Positions 1 to 11,277 of a DNA stretch of 64,000 nt are shown here, in pieces; the first letter of the stretch is position 1; each line of letters begins with the position of its first letter. The notes under the pieces are model-generated. The model searched no databases. It was not told the origin of the DNA and was given only the letters and a program-made list of their open reading frames with translations. This DNA is from Mycocentrospora acerina. Lineage: Eukaryota > Ascomycota > Dothideomycetes > Pleosporales. The stretch covers positions 82,572 to 146,571 of the forward strand of contig JAKUHH010000394.1 in the NCBI GenBank assembly GCA_022701365.1, read 5' to 3'. The translations under genes and the position numbers were made by a program.

Positions 1-2176
1 AGGCCCTGGTCGACTTTATCATGTCTTTCACTCTGGACAATGCCTTCATCTACAGGCACGTGCAAGCAACTGGGTAGTTGTGAAACCTCTAACATGTGTC
101 TAGAGACCAAATTCGCGAAAACGTGCTGGTGAAGCAGTACTACTGCGACGTTGATGTCGCCCACCTTATTGTCTACAATGATGAGCTCGCGCACAAACTC
201 AAGCAGGACCCCGCTGAAATCGTGCCACTTGTATGCAAACTGCACCCCCTCCTCAGGGACATACTAACATGAAAAAGTTTGAATCCGCCCTCAAGCAGTG
301 CACCCAGCGCATTGTCTACCCCTCACAGAAGACCATCAAGCTCCCTGAGCACCAGCTGCTCCTTCACACATCTGCCTCGGAGCTTTCCATTCGCGACCTC
401 ACTGCATCTCACGTCTCGCACCTTGTGCGCATACCTGGCATTGTCATTGGTGCCTCGACACTTTCGTCCAAGTCCACGGCTCTTGCTATTAGGTGCCGAA
501 ATTGTCAGCATGAGCAGATGCTACCTGTTTCTGGCGGTTTTGCTGGTATCTCGCTACCCAGAAATTGCGCAGGACAAAGAGCAGAAGGAGACTCGGCAGA
601 CAAGTGCCCTCTTGACCCGTATTACGTGTTGCACGAACGATGCCAGTTCATCGACCAGCAGGTGCTCAAGGTGCAGGAGGCGCCAGACCAGGTCCCGGTC
701 GGCGAGTTGCCACGCCACATCATGATCTCAGCAGATCGTTACCTCGCAAACCGTGTGGTTCCTGGTACACGGTGCACAATCATGGGTATCTTCTCCATTT
801 ATCAACAGAAAGGCTCCAAACGAGCAGGAAACGCCGCAGTTGCTATCCGAAACCCCTACATTCGTGCCGTTGGTATCCATGCAGATGTCGACCACACAAC
901 CAAGGGCAACGCTGTTTTCACTGAAGAAGAAGAGCAGGAGTTCCTAGAGATGAGCAGAAGGCCAGACATCTACGAGGTCTTTGCTAACTGCATTGCGCCA
1001 TCCATTTACGGCAACAAAGATATCAAGAAGGCTATTGCGTGCCTGTTGATGGGCGGTTCCAAGAAGATCCTACCTGACGGCATGAAGCTTCGTGGTGATA
1101 TAAACGTTCTACTTCTTGGTGATCCAGGTACTGCGAAATCTCAACTACTCAAGTTTGTCGAAAAGGTCTCGCCAATCGCCATCTACACCTCTGGCAAGGG
1201 CTCCTCAGCAGCTGGTCTTACAGCCTCCGTTCAGCGCGACCACAATACACGAGAATTCTACCTCGAAGGAGGTGCCATGGTGCTTGCAGACGGCGGTGTT
1301 GTCTGTATAGATGAATTTGACAAGATGCGCGATGAAGATCGTGTAGCAATTCATGAAGCTATGGAACAGCAGACAATTTCCATCGCCAAAGCCGGTATTA
1401 CCACGATTCTCAACTCGCGAACCTCTGTTCTAGCGGCAGCCAATCCTATCTTCGGCCGCTACGACGACATGAAAACACCTGGAGAAAATATTGATTTCCA
1501 GACTACCATCTTGTCTCGTTTTGACATGATCTTCATTGTACGTGACGAGCACGATCGCGGACGCGATGAACGCATCGCCAAGCACGTCATGGGTATCGCC
1601 ATGGGTGGACGCGGTGTAGAGGAGACTGTCCAAGCCGAGATTTCCATTGAGAAGATGAAGCGCTACATCACATACTGCCGGTCACGATGTGCGCCTCGCC
1701 TGTCCCCAGAGGCCGCTGAAAAACTCTCTTCCCACTTTGTCAGCATCAGGCGACAAGTCCACGCCTCGGAAATGAACGCCAACCAACGCTCTAGCATTCC
1801 TATCACAGTACGTCAACTAGAAGCTATTATCCGTATAACCGAGTCCTTGGCCAAACTCAGTCTCTCCCCAATTGCAGTTGAGTCGCACGTCGATGAGGCT
1901 ATTCGATTGTTCCTCGCTTCGACTATGGACGCTGTGAATCAAGGTGGAGGACAGAGCAGTAAGGAACTTATGGACGAGGTTAACAAGGTTGAGGAAGAGT
2001 TGCGGAGACGCATGCCCATTGGCTGGCAGGTCAATCTCAGTACTCTCAAGCGGGAGATGGTCGATGGAAAGGGGTATAGTGAGCAGGCACTAGGTCGTGC
2101 GTTGCATGTCATGGCTGCGAGGGAGACGGTCAGATGGAGACATGGAGGCAGTGTGGTATTCAGGGCGAGCGCATAG
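1..2176 (+). CDS. MCM5: DNA replication licensing factor MCM5 (5' end outside window)
   Basis: This is the Mcm5 subunit of the MCM2-7 replicative helicase, which licenses origins in the nucleus. The window starts inside the gene. Exons read 1-55, 104-230 and 278-2176 and give a continuous MCM5 reading. The N-terminal fold is followed by a CxxC...C...C zinc finger (around 515-625). The AAA+ core has Walker A GDPGTAKSQ (near 1120), Walker B VCIDEFDKM (near 1300) and the arginine finger SRFD (near 1515), then a winged-helix C-terminus ending at the TAG at 2174. Intron 231-277 has a perfect TACTAAC branch site. The first intron (56-103) only keeps the conserved IYRDQIREN reading if it is a GC-AG intron. 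Identity is certain; the first exons upstream are missing. Confidence 0.96.
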
Positions 2177-3315
2177 ATGTTTACGCCGCAGTGTTGGAGG
2201 GTACGGTTGAAGACCTTGGCGTTTTTTTCGATTGTGGTTTAAGATACCTGTCTGTGCATGAGGGTTTGGGTACTGTGAGCATATCTAGCGGGAGATTTGA
2301 ACGATATGGTACGATGTTTACGATGGATGAGCAGTGCGTTGGCTGGCGTCTGAGATTTTTCAATGCAAGCCTCGAGTTATCATGAATGTTCTGCCAGGCG
2401 CTTTTTTTTACATCTTCCTTGATATTATGGGTGCCCTGTTTCGTTCCTAATCAGCAATTGGGTTGTCGGCAGGTTAGTGATTTTGATTGCCGCTGTGCGG
2501 ACTGACTTGTGCGTGGGGAAGCAGCCATGCCGCCAAGCCATGTCATTTGACAGAAAGCAGCGTGCATGGTGACAGGTTACAAGCATACACGTCGGCTTGA
2601 AATCGGAAAATCAAATGAAAAATCAAGGACAGCGATAACAACGAGTCTCGGCATTGAAGAAGGGAATCTATCTATTCTCTTGCACCAGAAGTATTTATTT
2701 GGCCAACTAAATATTTTTACATACTTATATTCAGGCTTTAAACAGGTGGAAATGTTGTTCTAGCAACAGTGTTAATTCACTCAGTTCTTCCACTATTCTC
2801 AAGTCACCCTACTCGAAAGAACCAACTTTTCTTGCTGGAGACTCGGGTGGAAAGAGGTTCCATGGCAAACGTGGAAGGTGGTTGTGTTATGTGAGTGAGA
2901 CGTAAATTCTAATTCAATAAAGAGGTATGGTTGTGGGTGCCGTTCCAAGGCGAAGACCAATGTAGCAAGAATTCAATGCAGAGTTTTACGGGTCGTCCCG
3001 CCCATTTATCAGTGTGCTTGAACTGATTCGGTGTGGTTCGAGGAGTAGGGGTTGTCATTAGTTCTACGGAAAATAAAGTGTGGGTTGCACTTGCATGGTC
3101 TTGGGTGAGGCTGTGCTGTCGTTGAAGAAAGGAACTGGGTGACTGAGAGAGAGAAAAAAACTGAGATGTTAAGGTTACGGTAGTGGTACAAGGCATGGAA
3201 CTGAGAGCGGATTGGAAGGTGTGATACTGGAAGAGATAAGAGTTTGGGTCTGGTTGTTCTCAAGTCTGGCACGTTGGTGGGTTCTTGAGTAAGAAGAAAG
3301 GGAAATCGCAAGACG
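2177..3315. other. Intergenic, no gene seen
   Basis: About 1.1 kb between MCM5 and hapX. Only short unsupported ORFs occur on either strand. The 3' half is presumably the hapX promoter and leader. A TTACACAG acceptor-like site at about 3369-3376, just before the ATG at 3388, could end a leader intron. Confidence 0.5.
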
Positions 3316-3387
3316 TTGACTTATTTTAAAATGAGAGACACCTGCCACTCACTCAATGTCTTTTTAACTTACACAGGGTGCTTGACA

Positions 3388-5710
3388 ATGGACAGATTAC
3401 CTGACATGGAGCATATACATCATTTCGAGTACGATGGTGTTAGCGGGAACGCACTTGGTGATAATCTCAGCGCTTGGACAGTACAGGAGACTCCAACTGT
3501 CGGAAATGAGCCATCAATTTCTGATTGCTGGATTAACGATCTTCTCGGCGATGACACCCTCGGCGGTAGCCTTCTCGGAGATTGGGGGATACAGGTGCCA
3601 GCAACAGAGAACTGCGACAACCCGCCCGACATGCCAGGATCATGTAATGTCAACGGCGACCTGGACAGCAATTTCATAAGCGGCCTTGTATTCACCAACG
3701 CAGAGGGAGACCTGTTCACCAACGTAGATGGAGGCTGCCAGCCAATGATATATGGAGGTAAGTTTCTCCGTAGCGCTCCGAAGCTCGGCGCGCTCCGGCA
3801 TCCGCTTTCTCCAGTGTGCTGATTTTGATCTGATAACAGATCAATCTGATAACGCCCACCTTTCCCATTCGCTTCTCCCACCTCCAACCGCGAACATGTC
3901 TGTATGCTCTGGGTTCTCTCCTCTCACGCCCGAGTCGGATAGCAACTCGCTGTTCTCGCTGCAGCCCGCACCGGCTGCTCATGTGACGCCTGCCAGCTCT
4001 GACCGGCGCCCCTCGAGTGCACGAAGTGAGTGGCAGCGACTTCCTGGCGCGACCACGCCCACGGCGCTGATGCCACGCCCGCAGTCTGTGCTGACCCCCT
4101 CACCAGCCCTCGTGCCACATGTCACGCTGCAGGCCACCACGGCGTCCTCACCGCAGAGCACTGGCGGGCCCTCTGTTGGAGGGGGCCCGGCAGGCAAAGA
4201 GTATCAGGTTCCGTCCCGCCCCAGGCCGGGACGCAAGCCCGCTACCGATGAGCCCGCGTCCAAGCGCAAGGCTCAGAACCGCGAGTCGCAGCGCAACTTC
4301 CGCGCCAGGAAGATGCAGAAGATGAAGGAGGTGCAGGACGATCTGAAAAAGGCCCGTGACGAGCATCGAGCACAGGAAAGCGACCGTGCCAACGAAATCG
4401 CCGCCTTGCACGGCAGGATCCGCGAGCTGGAGAACATGGCGCAGCAGCACAGGAACGACATGCAGGCCCTGCGCGACGAGTACGCCGCCATGGAGGTCCA
4501 CCGCAACTACTGGCACGACGAGTACGACCGCATCTGGGAGGCCCACAAGGCAATGACCCAGCAGCAGTCGCCAAACCAGAACCCCGTCGTCAATGGCTCG
4601 CACTTTGCCAACCATCAGTATGACCAGAAGCGCCACTACGAAACACCCATGGAAACCTCAACCAACGACGCCAATGCCTACAGTACCCCCAACACCGATA
4701 TCCTCGATGGCTGCGGCGGCTGCAAGCCTAATGGCGAGTGTGCCTGCATCACCGACATTGCCAATCAGGTGACCATGGAAGACGCCTTCGAGCCCGCCGT
4801 GCCCCTGCCAGCCAGAGCGACTGCGAAGAAGGAGGCCAAAGTTCAAACGCCCGTCCCCTTCTCTGAGCTCGAGATTGACTTTACCGCCCGATTCTCGACT
4901 CAGCAGGCCCGACCTGATCCTCGCGCCACCATCAGCTTCATGACAGATAACGAACATGAAAGCTGCGGCTTCTGTACCGATGTCAGCAACTGTGCCTGCC
5001 GTGCGACTTCTCTCCAGGTAGGTATCGAGGACTACCCGCCTGCTATCGCTCCTGATGTCAAATCTGCTCCTCGCCTGTTGCAGGGGCCTGGAAGTTGTGA
5101 TGATTGCCAGGCGAATCCCAAACAAGCAGCTTGGTGCCAGCGGGTCTCAAAACTGCGGAACGAGGCCACTCCTCCTGCTTCTCGCCGCGGTTCCAACGCA
5201 AGCTCTTCGAGCCGCACATCGATTGTAAAGCCTCTGCGCCGGGACTCAAATATGAGTGTTTCGAGCCGCATCTCAAATGTGAGCGACTCGAGAATGAGTA
5301 ACAGCCTGAAGACACTCGAACCCCAAGTAGACTCTCGCATTGACACCAACACCAACCGCGCACTGCGGTCTATTGGCTGCAGCGAGGCTTTCAAACTCCT
5401 CGACGGCCGTGTCCCCATGGATTCCGACCGCATGGACTGGGTTGCCAATCTCAAGCCAGTGCCGCACGATGCCCGTCGAGACACATTCACCATGGAGCCT
5501 CGGTTGTATAGCGCTATGGAACTCGATGCTGCTGGCATCATCACAACGCTCGGAAACAGCAGGCAGACTCTGCAGCCTCGCCCGTCAGATGGCAAGAATG
5601 CAGACATTGTCCGACTAGCAGAGGAATTCCGCCGCAGCAGCAACTCTCCACGCACTGCTCCCGGTGACAACAAGCTGCCAGTTGTTGATTCGATGCAAAT
5701 GGAGATGTAG
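3388..5710 (+). CDS. hapX: bZIP iron-regulatory transcription factor HapX
   Basis: HapX acts with the CCAAT-binding complex to repress iron-consuming pathways in iron starvation and, through its cysteine-rich regions, to activate iron storage under iron excess. Numbered from the internal ATG at 3896 (604 aa), residues 101-117 are the Hap4-like CBC-binding motif (PSRPRPGRKPATD). Residues about 122-190 are the bZIP (NRESQRNFRAR core). Cysteine-rich regions lie at 273-284 (CGGCKPNGECAC), 357-368 (CGFCTDVSNCAC) and 401-414 (CDDCQANPKQAAWC). An upstream exon 3388-3757 (or from an ATG at 3316) splices in frame across intron 3758-3839 (GTAAGT...ACAG). It adds an acidic, leucine-rich N-terminus for a 746-aa form. 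Which ATG is used is undecided, and both may be. SreA-type sites lie just before 3896. Confidence 0.9.
3828..3852 (+). promoter_or_regulatory. Pair of SreA/GATA-type sites (ATCTGATAA x2)
   Basis: Two exact copies of ATCTGATAA lie at 3828-3836 and 3844-3852. They are 16 bp apart and 44-68 bp upstream of the ATG at 3896. The consensus ATCWGATAA is known as the site of the iron GATA repressor SreA, which represses hapX in Aspergillus. The first copy overlaps the acceptor of the intron that joins the upstream exon. The motif match is seen directly; binding is inferred. Confidence 0.7.
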
Positions 5711-6617
5711 AGTGCTTCGCTTTTGTTCTTACAGTCATTTATACCCGTTCATTCAGTCATTGATACCCGTTAGACAAAGGGTTGGGTGGACGGACTGCTT
5801 GTACATATTGCATGGGATATTCGCACGCTCGAGCGTGTTCAAAAAGACATATTCGGCCCTTCAGCAGGCCAAGGCGTACGGCGTATGGGATATTACGGAG
5901 TCACAAATTCACGATGATATGATCCAACTTTTTTCTTTCTCCATGTCGAGTTAGAACATGATGTAGATATGTAGTCTAGGTTGTTCAATCAAACCCTAAT
6001 CAATCACTCCAAAGTAAAAATAAAAGTCCAACTCACTGAAAACTTGATCCCCTAGCCAAGCTCGCTGACCAGATTGGGGTCTTCTTTCCGCAAGAGCAAC
6101 CCCTCACTGACGGAACTTCCCTCGGGGGCCCTCTTCGCACGACAAACGAAAAAAAACTCCGACAAAAGTCTGTCACTGCCAAGCGGCCAGACCGGGCGGG
6201 TCGTACGACTGGGTGGAGATCTTTCGGCGATTAGCCGACTTTGGTGGGGTGATGTAGCCTATGAGTGGTGCGTGGCCAGAGCGATGCCGGAGATGGGCAG
6301 GTGATCTGATAAGATTGCACAGCTTAGTGGGGAGTTGGCGCGGCACAGGATCATGTGTTGGAAGTATTGATCTGTGGGGAAAGGAGAGGTGTGCGGCGAT
6401 GAGCTGTGTGGGTAAAGTGGTGGGTTTTGTCGTCGTTGATGGTCGGTAGTGAGGGGTACGTGTCGCGTGTTGGATCCTTGCGCTGGGCCCACCCCCGGAC
6501 AAATATATGTCAGATCTTCTTCGAAGAGATACAACAGTCTTGTCTTCATGCTCAGCCTCAATATACGTATATATTACAGTGAATTAGCTATGTCATCATC
6601 AACAAGATCATCAATCC
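5711..6617. other. Intergenic hapX to tRNA
   Basis: No convincing coding region. One further ATCTGATAA occurs at 6304-6312, but a single match is expected by chance in a window this long. The small ORFs overlap on both strands and resemble nothing known. Confidence 0.5.
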
Positions 6618-6698
6618 GGCACTTTGGCGGAGTGGTTAACGCGCGGGCCTGCTAAGCCCGTTCCTTCGGGAGCGAGTGTTCGAATCACTCAGGTGTCG
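6618..6698 (+). tRNA. tRNA-Ser (anticodon GCT)
   Basis: A cloverleaf can be drawn. The acceptor stem GGCACTT pairs with AGGTGTC with a G discriminator. The D-arm contains GGCGGAGTGGTTAACGC. The anticodon stem CGGGC/GCCCG encloses loop CTGCTAA, so the anticodon is GCT. A long type-II variable arm (GTTCCTTCGGGAGC) fits serine. The T-arm holds the B box GTTCGAATC. There is no intron. It decodes AGC/AGU. Confidence 0.95.
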
Positions 6699-6703
6699 TA
6701 TGA

Positions 6704-6718
6704 TTTTTTGGATTTTTT
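6704..6718 (+). terminator. RNA polymerase III T-runs
   Basis: Two runs of six T (6704-6709 and 6713-6718) follow the tRNA by 5-20 nt, as expected for Pol III termination with a backup site. Confidence 0.8.
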
Positions 6719-7890
6719 GCCGTGTCGTACGTCATCATCAGGGTAGGAGATAGGGGTAGGGCCTACCCTTTCTCTTTTTTGAACGGATACAAGGTATGTT
6801 TTGGTGAGGGGAATTAAGTTGAGTGCAAGAAGTTCCCAAGTCGGCTGGTGGGAGGCAGTGAGGATGGCTTCCAGACGGAATATACAGTATGGATACGCCT
6901 GATCGTGGTCTATGCGTATGTGTAATTCAAGCAGGGTTGGCCCATACTCTAGCTAGTCGATGCTACTCACAATTTCAGCTTATTGTTCCGACAATTTCTA
7001 TTCGCTGCAAAAGACATTTCTCTTTGCTGGCCTGTCCTTGCACGTCTATAATTAAGACTGTACATATTTTTAATATAAATTGATGATTAGGGTTCTTTTG
7101 ATGACTTATCTCACTTCGCCTCGGTAGTTTCACAGTGTGTCTAAGAAATGGGCTCTGGTATCGGGCTTACCTTTGAGCGTCACAAAAGACTGGAGTGGTG
7201 CTCATGAGGAATCGATGGGAGTTCGGACAAGAGCGGACGAGTGGGTTGGGGATGGTTTCATCGTCGGGTGTATGTGAGGAGGTGGAGTCTTGTGGGCTGT
7301 GCAGATTGCTTGTGCTGTCTTGTGTCGGTGATTTCCATCGCTAATGAGTGAGATGACGGCAAGTGCATATTTGGCGAAAGGTGACTGGGAAGTGACAGTG
7401 GCTTGGTTCAAGTCAAGATACTTTACTGGTGGTTGCAATCTTGTCTGCATTGCGGATCAGTCCAGAGAGGTTGAATTGAGTTTTTGGACAACAATGGCAT
7501 GGAGGTAGGAAATACGTGGGCGAAAGTAACGAGGCTAGAGACCTGGAATTGGGTGTTGCAGGGAAGATACGTCAAGCATGTCTGGCTATTCGCTGGTTTC
7601 GGTATGTGGTAAAATTGTCTCAAGTCTAATGTTACATTGTGTGCTCTCCTCTAAAGTGAAGCAAATTCAAAAGAGAGCGATTCTCCAAATGAATGGTATG
7701 AAATCTATTGAACCAGCCAAATCTAATGTACAATCTTGACAATATCCGAGCCTCTTCTCACAATCAGTTGCCCTGCTCTATTTTTCTTTTCAATCGAGCA
7801 CCAGTTTCTGCGATCTTCGTTAGCGAAATAAGTCAAATGGAATAGCAATAGATTGTGCCCGCTATCAACCTACCCAGTGCTTCATTGTCC
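6719..7890. other. Intergenic, no gene seen
   Basis: About 1.2 kb with only short ORFs lacking recognisable features on either strand. It lies downstream of the tRNA and of the small secreted protein gene on the minus strand. Confidence 0.45.
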
Positions 7891-8079
7891 TTAACCTACG
7901 CTGCAAATGCAGCCTTGCCTAAGACCTGCGTCCGCCACCGGCCAGGCGACGCACAAATGGCCAACGCTTGTGCAGTCGGCACGCTCGACGCCGCAATTCG
8001 TCTCCTCGCAAGGTCCCGTGTAAGGAGCGGCGGTGACAATGCTGGCGAGCAGAGAGGCGACGAGGATAGAGAAACGCAT
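7891..8079 (-). CDS. Small secreted cysteine-rich protein (effector-like)
   Basis: A 62-residue ORF starts with a textbook signal peptide (hydrophobic core about residues 4-17, cleavage probably after VTAA-). The mature part of about 43 residues has six cysteines (PCEETNC, ADC, HLC, GCIC), enough for three disulfides, and no other domain. The upstream DNA looks like a real promoter, with TATAAA 125 bp before the ATG and a CT-rich leader. I do not recognise the family. Small size, secretion and even cysteine number are typical of fungal effectors or antimicrobial peptides, but function is unknown. It is single-exon as modelled. Confidence 0.65.
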   Translation of the reverse strand: MRFSILVASLLASIVTAAPYTGPCEETNCGVERADCTSVGHLCVAWPVADAGLRQGCICSVG

Positions 8080-8203
8080 GATGATTTGCTGGAAGTAAAC
8101 AGAGACTTGTCTGGAGAAGCTTGGAGAGTAAAGATGATGTGTTTGGATGAAATGGTGTGAAGTGGAGTGTGTGGTGTTGAAGAATTATGAGAAATAGCAG
8201 AGC

Positions 8204-8209
8204 TTTATA
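8204..8209 (-). promoter_or_regulatory. TATA box of the small secreted protein gene
   Basis: TATAAA on the minus strand within ATATAAAGC, 125 bp upstream of the ATG at 8079, followed by a pyrimidine-rich leader. Confidence 0.5.
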
Positions 8210-9261
8210 TTTGATCAATCACCTGGTGCCTTCTCCTAGTACACACTTTTACCAAGAGATTTGGGTTGTCTTTTGTCGCCTTGAAACAAGCTATGTCCTA
8301 AGCATTCCAAGGTCTAGTCTAGGAAGTGTCAAGATCACGACCGCCCCGGTGTTACTTTCGCCAGCTGCTTTAAATTGATAAGCTCTAAGAGACACCGAGG
8401 TGACGTGGAATCGATGGGAGCCCGGAGGTTAGCTGCGAAGAAAGGACAGCGTCTAAGCAGCACGGATTTGTCAAGGTGGTATCGGGGGTGTCAATTTGGT
8501 TACAACTTGGCTTGGCTGCTTGGCTGCCCAGCAATTCTCGGTGAGTTTAAGATCAAGCATACTACATAAATTCATGGAAGCTCTAAGATTTGACCCAGGG
8601 TGTTGACTATGCAATACTTTGTTTGTCTGGAAAGCTTGTTCAGAAGTTCGGTGAATTGCAGAAGCGACAGATCTAGGAGCAGTGGTGAAGATGGAGCATG
8701 ACGATAAATTAGTTTGCCAAATGCGTGGAGCTGCATCTGTCACACCCACGAGTTTCAAGTCGACTCTCAACTTTGATGTCTGGAGACGTGACAACACTTG
8801 CGCTGTGATCGGGCCTTTCATGTCAGACTGGGAGGTCCCCTTTGCATTGGCCAGAATTAGCAGTATCTAGTTTCACATGTCACCTGCTGTCAGAGACTAG
8901 GCTAGAGTGCAAATCGTCCAACAGTGGAGTGCCCTGTGATTGTAGTGGTTACCATGTATACGCTTTGGATAGATCAGAGCACGATGTGAGTGTACATGGT
9001 ACAATCGACGCATCTCGTTCAAACACGCGAATTCTGGGAGGGTGATTCAAGGTGTCACAGACGATGTATTGACGCAAGTTTGACGACTCGGCAAAATAAT
9101 GAGTGTGGATGACAGAGGACCAAAGAATGGCAGCTGACGACGAGGGCGACTGATTACGCGTGTCGGCGCGTGGCGCGTACCTAACTCTTGGTCTCCACCC
9201 CCGCATTCATCCACCATCAGGCGCCAGCCATCACAGTGCCCAACCACGCACATCATCCACA
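8210..9261. other. Intergenic, no gene seen
   Basis: About 1 kb between divergently transcribed genes. The ORFs are short, overlap each other and lack features, so nothing beyond promoter DNA can be supported. Confidence 0.45.
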
Positions 9262-10674
9262 ATGCCAAACAACAACGACCCCAACCGTCCCGACGACAAC
9301 CCCTTCATTGCCTTCCGCCGCTTCGCCGACTCGCAGGTCTCGTCCATTCTCAATACCGTCTTCACGCTCCCCGCCACCCTCGCCCACTACAACGTCGCGC
9401 ACCAAGCACGTGAGCAATGCTTGTTTGGGAAGGCGGACAAGCGGGAATGCGACAAACTGCAGCAGCTCGAGGGCGAAATTGCGAGGCTGCGGGATGAAGG
9501 ACGCGCGTCGTATAGAGTTGGCGATTTACAGGATGTTCTGGAGAAGAGCGAAGATCTTCTGGTTCTCACACAGAGGGCTGATCAGGTGAGAAGGAGTATT
9601 GTCGAGGCTGCCACAGGACAGGAGGGTAGTGGGAACGGGGAGAGGGCGTTGGTAGAGAAGGTAGGCAACGAGAAGGGTCAACAGTGGGGGGACTCGTGGG
9701 ACTGGGATATACCAAAGCGAGATGGGGATGCCGACGACTCGGATCTTTACGCAAAGATGATTCAAATGGAAGCACAAATGAAAAAGTTTCTATTTGGTGA
9801 CCGTGGGCTAGACGTGGAGCCTCGGAGGTGGAGGGGCGAGGACGGGCATCAAAGTGAAGATGCCAGATCTCGCCTGCAGGACTCTCAGCCACATACCGCC
9901 TCCTGGCTATGGCAATGGCCATCCCCAGGAGACACTTTGAAAAAAGATGCCGCCAGCAACGATAGTCTCCAAGATGTATTCGATGAGCTCGGCCAAGTGA
10001 TGCGCAGCGAAGCCAGACGAATACTGCGCCACCCTTCAGCTTCCACATCTGACAATTCATACTCCCCTGAATCGCTCTCGCAAAATCCAGCACTGCGGGA
10101 ATCCGGTATAGATTGGCAAGCCGCATACGAGGAGCTACTACGCACCGAGCAGCAACGTCAGACCCATGAAGGTGCAAACTACTCATCACCCAAGAGCCCC
10201 CAATACCCCAAGAACATACCCTGGGAAGATTCACAATCATCTCAAGACCCGCCCTCTTCCTATGCTCGCGATCACAACGACCAGCACGAAGAGCCACCCT
10301 CCCCAAGAGCACATCAAACGCACTTCACAAACACACGCTCATCCGAGCAATCTAGCCACACTGACGCTTCAAACACCGAACTAGACATGTATGAACAGTT
10401 ACTTGCTCCACCACAATCTCACAATTTAGACGCCAATAACCAGCTCGCGCCATCTGTTCTCTCCACAATGACAACCACCGAGCGCACCGTCGCGCCCGAT
10501 GGGTCTGTAACGACGAAGATTCTGCTGAAGAAGCGATTCGCAGATGGAAGGGAGGAAAGCTCCGAAACAGTTCACACACAGCGTGGAGAGACGGCGAGGG
10601 AGATGTGGAAAGATCCTGGGCAGAAGAGAGAGTCGAAAGATGAGAAGAGGGGAGGATGGTTTTGGTCAAGTTGA
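9262..10674 (+). CDS. Uncharacterised ascomycete hydrophilic protein
   Basis: A single-exon ORF of 470 aa from the ATG in CACAATGCC at 9262. An in-frame ATG at 9160 exists but lies in promoter-like DNA. The N-terminus (DDNPFIAFRRFADSQVSSI) is followed by a CLFGKADKRECD stretch with two cysteines and a charged helical segment (about 70-130). The middle is long, acidic and Ser/Gln-rich, probably disordered. A conserved-looking C-terminal block reads TTTERTVAPDGSVTTKILLKKRFADGREE across two parts, ending in a GGWFWSS tail. There is no signal peptide or membrane segment. I do not recognise a named domain. The C-terminal block resembles tails of several fungal proteins of unknown function. Confidence 0.8.
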   Translation: MPNNNDPNRPDDNPFIAFRRFADSQVSSILNTVFTLPATLAHYNVAHQAREQCLFGKADKRECDKLQQLEGEIARLRDEGRASYRVGDLQDVLEKSEDLLVLTQRADQVRRSIVEAATGQEGSGNGERALVEKVGNEKGQQWGDSWDWDIPKRDGDADDSDLYAKMIQMEAQMKKFLFGDRGLDVEPRRWRGEDGHQSEDARSRLQDSQPHTASWLWQWPSPGDTLKKDAASNDSLQDVFDELGQVMRSEARRILRHPSASTSDNSYSPESLSQNPALRESGIDWQAAYEELLRTEQQRQTHEGANYSSPKSPQYPKNIPWEDSQSSQDPPSSYARDHNDQHEEPPSPRAHQTHFTNTRSSEQSSHTDASNTELDMYEQLLAPPQSHNLDANNQLAPSVLSTMTTTERTVAPDGSVTTKILLKKRFADGREESSETVHTQRGETAREMWKDPGQKRESKDEKRGGWFWSS

Positions 10675-11277
10675 AGAGATGGAATGATGTAGTCGTGTGG
10701 AGTTGGGGGTGCCTGGAAATGTGGAAGTTTTAATTGAGGAACATGATTATTTGGAGATTGTCTTGTTGTGTTTGTAGAATAAAGTGTGGAGCTGAACTCC
10801 TCTCAATCAAGTCATCCTCTACTTCTTCTTCTCTTTATGCTGGTTCTATAAATCCATGTCAGTAGAGTATTCAGCTTAAGTGTCAACGTTGCCGTGAGAA
10901 AAGCCAAAATCGTATGGATCGGTGGGGATGCACGTAATAGCCAAAGTTACCTCGCGCCTAGCCACGCACTAATCACCAAAAGATTCACTTGATTCTCTCC
11001 TGACCAAATATGAAGAATAATGTCAGTTTCTGCAAAGAGATGTCATCACAAGCGACATGCATACACACACACATACACACAAGGCAAGAACATAAATTGT
11101 AATATTCACCAACGAGTCAAAAATATGAAAAAATATATACTTCAAGAAGAGAAATCCCAACCACTACTACCACCACCACCGCTTTCTTCAACAAAGAAAA
11201 CCATCGCCAAAAATCCACAAAAATCTCCAAATAATATACTTTCCCACGAAAATATTTAAAAAAAAAAATAAAGACAT
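10675..11277. other. Intergenic between convergent genes
   Basis: About 600 bp holding 3' ends of two convergent genes. It includes a short CA-rich run (about 11059-11079) and A-rich DNA just before 11278. No gene is seen. Confidence 0.5.

Noticed and set aside
5032..5673. 213-codon ORF antisense to hapX
   Set aside because: It mirrors the GC-rich hapX coding frame, has no domain, and the + strand protein is clearly HapX.
9566..10312. 248-codon ORF antisense to the 470-aa gene
   Set aside because: No start context, features or homology pattern; it lies wholly inside the opposite-strand gene.
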